From: Cystobacter fuscus DSM 2262
Lineage (GTDB): Bacteria > Myxococcota > Myxococcia > Myxococcales > Myxococcaceae
Direction of reading: 5' to 3'
Assembly: GCF_000335475.2 (NCBI RefSeq)
Contig: NZ_ANAH02000005.1
Location: 310,001-374,000 of the forward strand
Length of the DNA stretch: 64,000 nucleotides
Both the position numbers and the translations under genes were made by a program. The notes below the pieces were generated by a model. That model was not told the DNA's origin and made no database searches. It was given only the letters and a program-made list of their open reading frames with translations. Positions 9,769 through 18,366 of the stretch are shown one piece after another; position 1 is the stretch's first letter, and every line of letters begins with the position of its first letter.

Positions 9769-11772
9769 TCATTGAATCCGGCACGAGGACATGACGTTGT
9801 TCGCGTTCGGGCTCAGGGTGGTGAAATCCGGGGTGTCCGCCGTCCTGGTCCACGAAGCACCCGAGAAGTTGTCATCTGAATACATGATCAACGTCCGTCC
9901 ACTGGGGACCCTCACCGAGGATGCCCAATCATTGGGCACCCCCAGGGCCGAGAGCTGCGCCAGAGTGTAGTTGCCCACGGGCAACGCCGGGCCGGCCACG
10001 CCGCCATAATTGATGTCCTGGAAGAAGACCACGCCGGGGGCGCTCGTGTCCCAGCTATTTCCAGCGAAGGTGGTCGCGAAGCCGCTGGAGCCGTTGACGA
10101 ACGCGAGCTGGCCGTTGGCGAGGTCGGACACCGTGTTGAGTTCGAAATCTCCCGTCCCCGTGGTGCCCGCCTTGATCCGGATGCCGTTGGCGGCGGGATG
10201 GGTGATCGTGTTGTCACTGAAAACGAGGTCCACGTCGTAGGTCCCGATGAGCACCCCCTCGCCGAGCGAGTCGATGATCAGGTTGCCATCGAACGTCGCC
10301 GCGACAGGAGTGTTGTCATGCCCGATCACCGCGGCGGCGTTCACCCCGCCGTAAGGCCTGAAGCCGCCCCCCCGGAGGATGGTGTTGCCCTGGACCAGCG
10401 CGGACTCCAGAGCACGGCCGGCGTGGAACACGCCCACGACCATGCCGACCTCCTGGGCCGGATCGGCCACGAGGTTGCCTTGCACGGTGACGTTCCGGCC
10501 TCCCGCGATGCGCAGCGTGTTCGCTCCGACAGCGCAGATCGAGGTGTTGTTCAACAACCTCACGGTATCCATCTGGGGCCACAACACATCCGCGTTGATG
10601 GCGAGGCCATCATCACCGGATCCCCTCACGTAGTTGTTCTGGGCGGTCAGATTGTATCCCGCATGGTCCGCACCAGGACCGCTGTTCAGGTTGATGCCGT
10701 CCGCCCAGGGATTCAATATCCGTGAATCCCGGACCGTGCCATGGGAGCCGCTCGCCCACATCGCGGCATCCGTGTGTTGGATCCAGACGCGCTCGACCAG
10801 CCAGCCGGTGGCACCCGAGAGGGTCAGTCCATAGCTCGCGCCGAGGTTTCTGTTCCTCCCGGTGGAGGGCACGTCGATGAAGACATCCCGGAGCGTGCAG
10901 TTCTCGAGTTCCCACCAGTGGTCGATACCCTGGTTGGGAATGGGCACATCGCGGTAGAGCGTCGTGTACCACATGCCCGCTCCGCTGAGGGTGATTCCCT
11001 TCGCGGAGATCACCCGGCGGGTGTCGAAGCGGCCAGCGGGGATCCACACCCCCTTTCCCTGGGCCTGCGCGGCGTTGATGCAGTTCTGGATGGCATCGCT
11101 GTCATCTCCGTTGTCGTCGGCGACCGCCCCGTAGCTCGTGATCGAGAGCGTATTGGTCGGCTGAACCCGTGCCGCGGGAGCGCGCTCCACGTCGACCAGA
11201 TCGAGGTGGTAGAAAGCGGCCGTGTTCGCCGCGTCCTTGCGGAGCATGAACCTGCTCCCCGGGGCGATGGGCGTCCCGGTGATGGCGACCCGCTGATCGT
11301 CGTAGAAGCGCTGGGGCGCTCCGCCCGAGGGCGAGTTGTTGTCCCAGGTGCCGGTCCCATAGACCCAGCTCTGGTGGGAACTCAGGGTGATGGCCTGGCG
11401 CATCACCCCGTCGACGTACAGGTTCAACGTGGCGGTGATGCCCCCTCCTCCTGGTGCGTCCGGAATCGAGGCGCGAATCACCATCCTGTCGATCGCGATG
11501 CCCGTGGTGTTGGTCCAGGAGACCGATTCGCCGGTCGCGTCGAGCTGGACGAACTGGCGGCCCGAGGCCTCGAGCTCCGGAGTCGATGCGGCCGGCAGCG
11601 GGCCTGGGGCCAGCGCCCTCAGGGTCGCGCCACCGCCGAGCGTTCCCGCTTCCGCCTCCAGGGTCACGAAGGGAGTGCTCGCGCCCACCTGCGCCAGCAC
11701 GGGCCCAGCCGAGAGCACGGCCGACAGTGGCACCAGGAGCGATAGCAGTTTCCCACGAACGAGTGCTTTCAT
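9769..11772 (-). CDS. Secreted GH87-like beta-helix glucanase with C-terminal beta/gamma-crystallin domain
   Basis: Secreted protein of 667 residues. Signal peptide 1-27 ends VLA. A carbohydrate-binding, CBM35/6-like jelly roll (about 35-190) precedes a right-handed parallel beta-helix. The helix opens with a pectate-lyase-superfamily cap (DDNGDDSDAIQNCINAA) and carries an Asp-rich groove, WADGIN followed by RGSGDDGLAIN, resembling the catalytic aspartates of GH87 mycodextranase/alpha-1,3-glucanase. The last roughly 90 residues form a beta/gamma-crystallin domain with two aromatic-Gly corners (DINYGG, DDNFSG) and two calcium motifs of N/D-N/D-x-x-S-S type (NDWASS and NNVMSS). Predicted role: hydrolysis of alpha-1,3-glucan, such as fungal wall. 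The start is set at MKALVRGK, with AGGA five bases ahead. The exact GH family is unproven. Confidence 0.65.
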   Translation of the reverse strand: MKALVRGKLLSLLVPLSAVLSAGPVLAQVGASTPFVTLEAEAGTLGGGATLRALAPGPLPAASTPELEASGRQFVQLDATGESVSWTNTTGIAIDRMVIRASIPDAPGGGGITATLNLYVDGVMRQAITLSSHQSWVYGTGTWDNNSPSGGAPQRFYDDQRVAITGTPIAPGSRFMLRKDAANTAAFYHLDLVDVERAPAARVQPTNTLSITSYGAVADDNGDDSDAIQNCINAAQAQGKGVWIPAGRFDTRRVISAKGITLSGAGMWYTTLYRDVPIPNQGIDHWWELENCTLRDVFIDVPSTGRNRNLGASYGLTLSGATGWLVERVWIQHTDAAMWASGSHGTVRDSRILNPWADGINLNSGPGADHAGYNLTAQNNYVRGSGDDGLAINADVLWPQMDTVRLLNNTSICAVGANTLRIAGGRNVTVQGNLVADPAQEVGMVVGVFHAGRALESALVQGNTILRGGGFRPYGGVNAAAVIGHDNTPVAATFDGNLIIDSLGEGVLIGTYDVDLVFSDNTITHPAANGIRIKAGTTGTGDFELNTVSDLANGQLAFVNGSSGFATTFAGNSWDTSAPGVVFFQDINYGGVAGPALPVGNYTLAQLSALGVPNDWASSVRVPSGRTLIMYSDDNFSGASWTRTADTPDFTTLSPNANNVMSSCRIQ

Positions 11773-11836
11773 ATCCATCCTGAGAATCAACACACACGCC
11801 CATGCAAGAAATTGGGACGCGGCTTTTTCATGAATA

Positions 11837-11865
11837 TGACTAGTCAGCTCTCTGTGGATTGTCAA
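11837..11865 (-). promoter_or_regulatory. Putative sigma-70 promoter of the GH87-like gene
   Basis: On the minus strand a perfect TTGACA (11860-11865) is followed after 17 bases by TAGTCA (11837-11842), a poor -10 box. It would give a leader of about 60 bases before the start at 11772. It lies in the less GC-rich divergent spacer 11773-12167, which contains no gene. Confidence 0.35.
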
Positions 11866-12167
11866 CCGAACCCGACAACTCCGCCCCTGCTCCAGCAAGC
11901 CGGTGGGCTTTCCTGAGAAGATTCCAAGCCAGGCGTTGCAGCCCGCATTTCTCAGAGAGTTCTCAGTTGCGGCCATACGCCAGGCTCTACATCGAGTGAG
12001 TTCGCGAGGTTACAGATTCGCTTTACTTCATTGGCTCGCCTTGATTATGAGCCCCCCACCCTGGCTGTCGTCACGGAAGAACTTTGTCATTGTCTGCAAG
12101 GGCCTTCCCTGAAGGGACGGATCCAGCCGAAGCGGAGCGAATGCTCCGTGTGAACAGAAAGAATGAC

Positions 12168-13985
12168 ATGTCTATATTTAGAATCCGACTCGCCTTGGTG
12201 GCGCTACTAGGGTTTGTGTGCGCGTGTACCCCGGCCAAAGAGGGGCCGTCGAAGAAGGCGTTGTCGAACGATGGACTCGAACAACTCCAGCGTTACATCG
12301 ACGAACGCTTGTTCGATGACCTCTCGAAGTTCGTCGCGGTCCAGACCTACCGCGGGGCGGACCTGTCCGAGGCCCAGGTCGTGGCCAACATCCAGCAGCT
12401 CCAACAGGAATTGCAGCTCCAGACGGAGCAGTTCAATGCGACGCAGCAGGTCCACAAGCTCGTCCCCTTCGAGTGGAAGAAGACGATCAATGGCCGTGAG
12501 TACTGGCTCTTCGGCGTGCGCGTGGGCTCCGGGCCGCGCCGGGTCGCGCTGAGCAGCCATCTGGACACGGTTCCCGCTGGGAACCAGGACAGTTGGGCGC
12601 CCTTCACGCTCGTGAAGGAGCAGCGGCTCTATCTGGGCTCGGAGCAGGAATTCTACGTCGGCCGCGGCTCCATCGACGACAAGGGCCCCGCCCTCGTCGC
12701 CTTCAACGTCCTGAAGGCCGTGGCCCGGCAGTTCGACGGAGATCCCAGGCTCGACCGCGTCACCCTGGAGGTCCTCTTCGACACCTCGGAGGAGACCGAC
12801 ATGGCGATGCCCTACTACCTGGAAGACAAGCCGGAGGAGAACCCGAACCTGGGGGTCATCTTCGACGGCATCTGGTGCGTGCGCGCCGAGAAGGGAATGG
12901 AGCGCCCCGTCTTCACCATCAAGCGCGGGACCGCGGCGCCAACGGGCGTGTGGATTGAATCGCTCAACACCCCCCAGGGGCCCGTGAACCAGATTGCCGA
13001 CTCGGCCACCGCCGTCATCCGCTCGGACTCCCCGCGGGCGCTCCAGAACTTCGCCCAGCAGGTGGCGTCTCTGTACCAGGGCCATGGATTCGACGACCCC
13101 GCCTATCGCCGGGCCCAACTGACCGTGGACACGTCGGGACTGGCCAACAACCGCCTCGTCCTCACCACCAAGGTGAGCGGTGCGCAGCACGCCTCGACGC
13201 CGGATGAGAACCGGGAGGGGGGCGCCAACCCGCTGGTCTCGCTGGCCAACTTCTTGAGCTCGCAGGTGGGCAACCCGCTGGCGCGCAATGAAATCAGCGA
13301 GATGGCCCGATTCATCACCTGGAGCTGGGGCACCCAGGTCTTCGGCGAGCACCACCCGGACCTGCTGCTGAGCAACGATGCGGTCTTCACGGCGGGCAAC
13401 GGGACGACGTATGCCGTGACCCGCTTCTACACCGACCCGGCGGGCGCTCCCGACATCGCCGCGCGGGTAGAGGTCGACGTCCGCTATGCCCTTGGCCACA
13501 ACAGCGTGGCCTGGGACGGCAAGACCGAGGGCCTGGTCGGAGTCAAGGGAACTCCCAGCCGCTTCCCGGGAATCTTCACGCGGTTGCTGGGGCAATTCCC
13601 CGCCGAGGCCGGGTACACCCTCGCATTCCAGACGACGACCTTGTTTCCACCCGACGTCCGGCTGACGACGGGCGATACGTTCCAGCGCGTCAGCTCGGCG
13701 TACGAGCAGCTCCTCGGCGAGCAGTGTCCGACACTGGCGGTGGGTGGCGCGACGAATGCCAAGGGCAATACGCACCTGATCGCCGCTGGCGCGCTGTTCA
13801 CCAAGAAGTTGGGGCCGCCCATCAACTTCCACGGCATCAACGAGGGCGCTCCGGTCGGGGATCTGCGCAAGAGCGCCAACATCCTCTACAACCTGTTGAC
13901 GGATGAGGTGGAAGGCGCGGCCAAGGCCTCGTCCACCGTCCCGCCCCTCTTCACGCCGATGCGCGTCACGCCGGACTTCCACTAG
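12168..13985 (+). CDS. M20-family metallopeptidase, lipoprotein
   Basis: Di-zinc peptidase/deacylase of the M20 (dipeptidase/ArgE/carboxypeptidase) family, 605 residues, probably exported and lipid-anchored: residues 1-20 form a leader ending VCAC. Zinc and catalytic motifs are present: SSHLDTVP (His ligand, catalytic Asp two residues on), GRGSIDDKGP (bridging Asp), FDTSEETDM (catalytic Glu plus ligand Glu) and a distal His in PINFHGINEGAP near the C terminus. The middle is the dimerisation lid domain. Start 12168 is chosen because the leader begins there (MSIFRIRLALVALL); an in-frame ATG at 12141 is an alternative. The substrate, a peptide or N-acyl amino acid, is not determinable. Confidence 0.85.
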   Translation: MSIFRIRLALVALLGFVCACTPAKEGPSKKALSNDGLEQLQRYIDERLFDDLSKFVAVQTYRGADLSEAQVVANIQQLQQELQLQTEQFNATQQVHKLVPFEWKKTINGREYWLFGVRVGSGPRRVALSSHLDTVPAGNQDSWAPFTLVKEQRLYLGSEQEFYVGRGSIDDKGPALVAFNVLKAVARQFDGDPRLDRVTLEVLFDTSEETDMAMPYYLEDKPEENPNLGVIFDGIWCVRAEKGMERPVFTIKRGTAAPTGVWIESLNTPQGPVNQIADSATAVIRSDSPRALQNFAQQVASLYQGHGFDDPAYRRAQLTVDTSGLANNRLVLTTKVSGAQHASTPDENREGGANPLVSLANFLSSQVGNPLARNEISEMARFITWSWGTQVFGEHHPDLLLSNDAVFTAGNGTTYAVTRFYTDPAGAPDIAARVEVDVRYALGHNSVAWDGKTEGLVGVKGTPSRFPGIFTRLLGQFPAEAGYTLAFQTTTLFPPDVRLTTGDTFQRVSSAYEQLLGEQCPTLAVGGATNAKGNTHLIAAGALFTKKLGPPINFHGINEGAPVGDLRKSANILYNLLTDEVEGAAKASSTVPPLFTPMRVTPDFH

Positions 13986-14016
13986 TCCGCGACGAGAAGC
14001 CTCCAGCGACGTTCCG

Positions 14017-14055
14017 CGCGACCCCGTCCCCTCCCGCCGAGGATGGGGTCACGCG
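14017..14055. terminator. Putative bidirectional terminator
   Basis: CGCGACCCC (14017-14025) pairs with GGGGT plus CGCG (14045-14055, two-base bulge). A second stem, CCCC/GGGG, follows at about 14062-14078. Both lie between convergent genes; no T tract. Confidence 0.35.
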
Positions 14056-14092
14056 GGCTCCCCCACCAGGAGGGGTGAGGGACCGCTCAGGG

Positions 14093-15544
14093 CTAACGGA
14101 CCCAGGAGACGTTGCTGACGGAGAACTTCGAGCCGTCCTGCTTCTCCGCGTTCGTGTAGGGCGAGTACACGCGCGTGGAGAAGGTGTTCGCGGCGGTGTC
14201 GACCTCGATCAGCCGCGTCGGGTTCGTCGACGAGTCATGGTAGGTGGTCAGGATCTGGTGGATCTCGTTGCCCTGGATGCCGGTCGTCTTCCGGTAGGCC
14301 GAGGTGCCCACGTGACCGGAGAAGATGAACCGCACGTTGGCGTACTGCTTGAGCGCGTTGTCGAACACGTACTGGGGGCTGTTGTTGCCATAGCCCCCGT
14401 TGCTCTGCTCGATGGCACCGCTGCTCGTCTGGTGCGAGTGGGTGATGACGATGACGTTGTGGCGGGGATGCTGGGCCAGCACGGTCTTCGCCCACTCGAC
14501 CGCGCCCGTGCGCGCCCACAGCTCCAGGTTGAGCACGAGCCAGTTCAGGCCTCCCGCCGTGAACGTGTGATAGGCGTTGTCACACTTCCCCGTCTCGTAC
14601 ACGCCCGCGAGCGCCTGGAACCGCGTCACCGGAAAGTACGTGTTGAACGTGGTGGTGTTGCGCAGGTTGGCGTTCACGTTGCCCGGGCAGGCACTGCCGC
14701 CAGGGCACGTGGCCGCCGAGTCATGATTGCCAATGGCGAGCGCGTAGGGAATCCCGGCGGCGTCCAGCTTCTCGAGGGCATTGCTGGCGCGCTCGTACTG
14801 GATGTGGTCGGGCGTGTCCCAGTTCTGCATGTCTCCGGTCTGCGTCACGAAGCGGATGTCGAGCGCGGACCTGTTGTCGACGAGCCATTGCATGCGGTGG
14901 TCGATGAGCGTCGAGTTGCTGACGACCTCGTTCTGCGTGTCCGGGATGACGACGAAGGTGAACTTCGTGTCGACTGGCTGGGGGGAGGAAGGCGCGGCGT
15001 AGAGCTTGATGCCCTCGTCGGCCCACCCGGCGGCGCGCAGGCTGTCACGCTCGGCCTGGGTGGTGGCGAAGCGGTGCTTCTTGAGCGTCGTGTTGGAGAA
15101 GCGGTACACGGGCACGAGGCACGCGTCCGCCGTCTTCGAGGCGTAGAAGCCGATGCCCTCGTCGGTGGTGAAGCCCCCCGTGCTCACCAGGTCCTGCTTC
15201 TCCGTCGCGTCGATGGTCCAGAAGTGCTCGCCCCGGCTCGGGCTGTAGATGCGGTAGACGGGAGACAACCCCGTCCCCGTGGCGCTGGCGGCGCGGAAGG
15301 CCACGCCGCGGTCATCGGTATAGCCGTAGGTGGTCGCGGCGTTGGCCGCCTCGTTCGCGTTGGTCGTGTAGAGGCTGTCGCCCGAGCTCGTCCGGATGCG
15401 GTGATACACGGGGGCACTCAGGGCGGCGCAGTCCAACGCGGACCCGACGGTGGCGAACTCGGGAGCCTCGGCCGGGAGGCTGTCTCCACAGGCGGAAAGC
15501 CCGCCCGCCAGTGCCAGGGATGCGACGAATCTCAACGTCCTCAA
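14093..15544 (-). CDS. DUF5648 plus calcineurin-like metallophosphoesterase lipoprotein
   Basis: Exported lipoprotein of 483 residues. The leader ends LSAC (Cys19). Residues about 38-185 hold three tandem DUF5648-type repeats (patterns like VYRIYSPSRGEHFWT and DEGIGFYA), predicted surface-binding blades. Residues about 190-440 form a calcineurin-like phosphoesterase: FVVIPDTQNE, TGDMQNWD, AIGNHDS, VITHSHQT and FSGHVGT supply the two-metal ligands. The start is TTG at 15544, justified by AAGGAG spaced six bases upstream and by the leader peptide. The enzyme would hydrolyse phosphodiesters or phosphomonoesters in the periplasm or at the cell surface; substrate unknown. The DUF5648-phosphoesterase fusion is unusual. 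Confidence 0.85.
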   Translation of the reverse strand: MRTLRFVASLALAGGLSACGDSLPAEAPEFATVGSALDCAALSAPVYHRIRTSSGDSLYTTNANEAANAATTYGYTDDRGVAFRAASATGTGLSPVYRIYSPSRGEHFWTIDATEKQDLVSTGGFTTDEGIGFYASKTADACLVPVYRFSNTTLKKHRFATTQAERDSLRAAGWADEGIKLYAAPSSPQPVDTKFTFVVIPDTQNEVVSNSTLIDHRMQWLVDNRSALDIRFVTQTGDMQNWDTPDHIQYERASNALEKLDAAGIPYALAIGNHDSAATCPGGSACPGNVNANLRNTTTFNTYFPVTRFQALAGVYETGKCDNAYHTFTAGGLNWLVLNLELWARTGAVEWAKTVLAQHPRHNVIVITHSHQTSSGAIEQSNGGYGNNSPQYVFDNALKQYANVRFIFSGHVGTSAYRKTTGIQGNEIHQILTTYHDSSTNPTRLIEVDTAANTFSTRVYSPYTNAEKQDGSKFSVSNVSWVR

Positions 15545-15798
15545 GGATGTCTCCTTCCAGGGTGGGTCAGACGCGAGGTGGTTGACCCCACGTCTCTTCT
15601 CCCCGAGGAAGAGCGACCGGCCCGGCCTCCGTCCCAGAAAAAAAGGAAAGACGGGATTTTTCCCTGATCGCGCTCATCTCCAAGGAGTGGGACGAGACGC
15701 TCGACCGGCCGGGGGCCTTCGTCGAGGACCCCCAGAAATGAGTCACCCCCCACCGGCACGGAGCCGATGAGGGGTGAAGGACTGATTCAGGGAGTGGC

Positions 15799-16770
15799 TC
15801 AGGCCTTGTTGCCGGTCATACGAGCCAGCTGGATGGTCAGGTCGATCATCTGCTGAGCCTGGAGCACCTTGGAGGCGTCCTCGGTCGAGGAGACATTGCC
15901 CTGGGCCTCGGCGACCGCGCCCTGCTCCTCGGCGAGGTCGGTCAGCTCGAGGTTGCTGATGGAGCCGTCCTCGAGGCCCTTGGCGATGTCGCTGATCTGC
16001 TGGGCCTGGTGCTGGGCCGCCGGGTTGATGGACGCGAAGGAGGCCTTGTCACCGTTCTCGAACGCCGACTTGGTGTTCTTGATGTTCTCCATGCTCAGCT
16101 TCTGGAGGTTCGCCGCCTCCTCGGCCGTGACGTTGCCGTCCGCCGACGCGGCCCGGGTCGCCTCGGCCAGCTTCTTCACGCCCTGCATCAGCGGGCCGAG
16201 CTCCTGCGGGGTGATCTTCCCGGACTTCACGCCCTCGGAGATCTTGCCCAGCAGGGCGGCCTGCTCCTGCTTCGCGTTGTTGAGCACCTGGGCCTGAGCG
16301 GCGAAGGGCAACGTCACCCCTCCCTGCGCGCCCGGCGTGCCACCCGGCGTACCACCCGGCGTGCCACCGGCGGCGCCCGGCGCGCCACCCCCGGCACCCT
16401 GCTGGTTGCCGCCCGCCTGCTGGTTCTGGAGGGCCCCCAGCGTCTGAAGCAGCTGCATAAACTGCTGGATCAGCGGATTGGTGCCTTCCGCGCCACCCGC
16501 GCCACCCGCGCCACCCGCGCCGCCGGAACCGTTCGCGCCGCCCGCGCCGCCCGCGCCGCCCGGCTTGTTGCCGCTCCCGAAGGAGTCACCCTGGCCCTGA
16601 ACGCTGTCCTGGAGGGTCTGCAGGGCCGTCATCATCTGCCCGAGCATCTGCAGCATCTTGCCAGCGGTCTCGAGGTTGAGCTTGCCCTGTCCCTGGGTGC
16701 CCTGCGTGGGGGAGTTCTGCAGGAGCTGGAGCAACAGGTTGTTGGAGTTGTTCTTGACGGAGAAGGACAT
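15799..16770 (-). CDS. Glycine-rich, cysteine-free harpin-like protein
   Basis: Not a recognised family. The protein has 323 residues, no Cys, and no signal peptide or membrane segment. Residues 1-65 are Gln/Leu/Met-rich amphipathic helix (LLLQLLQNSPTQ, MLQMLGQMMTALQTL). Two low-complexity blocks follow (about 68-98 Gly/Ala; about 115-155 Gln, Gly, Thr-Pro-Gly), separated by another Leu/Gln helix. Residues 160-323 are helical with short acidic loops (SGKITPQEL, ADGNVTAEEA, EDGSISNLEL), weakly EF-hand-like. Gly-rich, Cys-less, Gln/Leu-helical proteins without Sec signal resemble type III-secreted harpins; that likeness is compositional only. A GGAG site precedes the ATG, and a sigma-54 promoter lies upstream. 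The gene is monocistronic. Confidence 0.7.
   Translation of the reverse strand: MSFSVKNNSNNLLLQLLQNSPTQGTQGQGKLNLETAGKMLQMLGQMMTALQTLQDSVQGQGDSFGSGNKPGGAGGAGGANGSGGAGGAGGAGGAEGTNPLIQQFMQLLQTLGALQNQQAGGNQQGAGGGAPGAAGGTPGGTPGGTPGAQGGVTLPFAAQAQVLNNAKQEQAALLGKISEGVKSGKITPQELGPLMQGVKKLAEATRAASADGNVTAEEAANLQKLSMENIKNTKSAFENGDKASFASINPAAQHQAQQISDIAKGLEDGSISNLELTDLAEEQGAVAEAQGNVSSTEDASKVLQAQQMIDLTIQLARMTGNKA
16333..16368 (-). repeat. Three tandem 12-bp units in the harpin-like gene
   Basis: CGGCGTGCCACC is repeated three times with one mismatch, encoding the Gly-Gly-Thr-Pro run. In-frame expansion or contraction would change only linker length. Confidence 0.85.
16491..16562 (-). repeat. 9-bp tandem repeats encoding the Gly/Ala block
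   Basis: CGCCACCCG units (16491-16517) are followed, after an interruption, by CGCCGCCCG-type units to about 16562. They encode Gly-Gly-Ala repeats and are likely slippage-prone. Confidence 0.8.
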
Positions 16771-16843
16771 GGGAAGCTCCGGAAAATGGCGGGGGGGGGA
16801 TGCTGCGCGGGGAGGTGTGAGTGACTGCGATGGGGAAGAGTAT

Positions 16844-16860
16844 TGCAGCCATCATGCCAG
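16844..16860 (-). promoter_or_regulatory. Sigma-54 (RpoN) promoter of the harpin-like gene
   Basis: The minus strand reads CTGGCATGATGGCTGCA, against the consensus YTGGCACGRNNNTTGCW. Only the C of the -24 block and one T of the -12 block differ, and the GG and GC doublets have correct 10-base spacing. Transcription would start near 16833, about 62 bases before the ATG at 16770. An enhancer-binding activator would therefore be needed. Confidence 0.65.
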
Positions 16861-17212
16861 CGTCCATGTGCCTTGGAAATCCCCACCATTCGAGAAAACG
16901 TGGGTTATCCGCGCCGGAGTCCCTCTCGGAGCCTGAGAAGAACGGTCCTCCCGCGGGTGATCGCTGGTGACAGCGGTCACCAGGGGTGGTGACTCCAGTC
17001 CGAACCGGTCTCGCGCGCGAGGGGTCTCGGAGGGGACCCCGAGCGAGGGCCGACCCCCGCGAAGAGGGGCGGTGGACCACATCGCGTCATGAGCCGGGTG
17101 CGGAGATGGGGCGAGGGAAAGGATGTCAAGTGACAGGATAGTCACCCGAGCGCCGGTTGGAGTTGGTGTATTGGGGCGCATCCCCCCTTTGTCTGTTCGA
17201 TAGGAGTCCCTG

Positions 17213-18229
17213 ATGCGTCGTCTTGGCCAAGCCCTTCTCGCCGTGAGCCTGTTCGCCGGTTGCGGTGGTACCGAACCCTCTCCATCCACCGAGTCCATCG
17301 CGCAGCAGCGGGCGCCGCTCACCACCACGGACGTGGACGTGGCGCCGGAGTGCCAGGGAATCATCGACTTCGTGAACACGGCGTCCTTCCAGACGCTGGA
17401 CGTGTACCTGCCGAGCGACGTCGCCAACAACCTCATCGCCCGGCGCACGTCGTCGCCGTTCACGTCCCTGGCGGACGTCGCCTCGGTCCGGCTGGTCGGT
17501 CCGACCCGCATCGCGCAGATCGAGGGCGGCGCCCGGGAAGAGGAGTACGTCGGCCCGAACTGTGTGGGCATCCTGGATGGCCTCGCGGTGTCCACCGATG
17601 ACGCCGCGGCGATCGTGTCGCTGGTGAACCGCATCAGTGACAGCGAGCTGCATGACGTCCTGCCGTATGCGTGGAATGGCGCCGTGAACCTGCTCAACCT
17701 GCGCCCGTTCACGTCGGTCCAGGCCATCTCCAATGTCACGGGGATCAGCGAGGTGGGCCTGCGCAACCTCCGCAACGCGGCCACGCTGAGCCGGCCCCTC
17801 GAGGCGCTCATCGCCACGGTGAACGCGTTGCCGAACAAGGACCTCTACGGCGCGAACATGGCCCGCCACTTCGACTGGTGGGAGGTCGTGACGACGCGCG
17901 GCACCTACCGCGTTGGCCAGCTGGAGTGCTTCGGGCTCGAGCCGAGCAGCGTTCCGTATGGCGCGACCGTCCGCCCGAACCTGGCCGACGCCGCCGAAGT
18001 GCGTGCCGAGTTCCTGGACACGCTGAACCTCGCCAACCGGAACAAGGAGATTCCCCAGAGCGTGATCGACGCCGGCCTGGCCAACCTCGACGCACGGACC
18101 GCGGGGCGCTCGTTCAAGGGGTGCTACTTCAGCTACGCGAACGATCCGTGGAGCGGCAACAACGTCGCCATCTTCGTCGACACCGTGAGCGGCTTCAGCC
18201 TGCTGACCGAGACCTACTGGAGCGAGTGA
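17213..18229 (+). CDS. Helix-hairpin-helix lipoprotein, function unknown
   Basis: Exported protein of 338 residues with a lipoprotein leader ending FAGC (Cys17). Residues about 45-105 read ECQGIIDFVNTASFQTLD, LIARRTSSPFTSLADV and VGPTRIAQIE. This is the helix-hairpin-helix layout of ComEA-type DNA-binding modules, and a second diverged copy follows at about 118-185 (CVGILDGLA, NLRPFTSVQAISNVTGISEVGLRNL). The C-terminal part (about 195-338) has paired cysteines and no recognised domain. In ComEA such modules bind double-stranded DNA, but in large extracellular lipoproteins of this sort the role is unproven. The start at 17213 is supported by the leader and a TAGGAG site upstream. Confidence 0.65.
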   Translation: MRRLGQALLAVSLFAGCGGTEPSPSTESIAQQRAPLTTTDVDVAPECQGIIDFVNTASFQTLDVYLPSDVANNLIARRTSSPFTSLADVASVRLVGPTRIAQIEGGAREEEYVGPNCVGILDGLAVSTDDAAAIVSLVNRISDSELHDVLPYAWNGAVNLLNLRPFTSVQAISNVTGISEVGLRNLRNAATLSRPLEALIATVNALPNKDLYGANMARHFDWWEVVTTRGTYRVGQLECFGLEPSSVPYGATVRPNLADAAEVRAEFLDTLNLANRNKEIPQSVIDAGLANLDARTAGRSFKGCYFSYANDPWSGNNVAIFVDTVSGFSLLTETYWSE

Positions 18230-18233
18230 CCTC

Positions 18234-18288
18234 CCCTCGCCACCAAAGGCGAGGGAACCCGGCGGCACCCGGCCCCCGCGGCGGGTGC
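18234..18288 (+). terminator. Two consecutive terminator-like hairpins
   Basis: CCCTCGCC/GGCGAGGG (18234-18255, six-base loop) is immediately followed by GCACCCG/CGGGTGC (18265-18288) and a T/C-rich stretch. They lie just after the lipoprotein stop codon. Confidence 0.5.
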
Positions 18289-18366
18289 TTCCCTGTTCCC
18301 AGGGACACGGAGCGCCTATAAGACTCACGGTGAACCCCCACCCCCACCCCCGTGAGATCGCCTCCC

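Noticed and set aside
16333-16562. CRISPR-like array
   Set aside because: The 9- and 12-bp units are contiguous, in frame and encode Gly-rich protein; there are no spacers.
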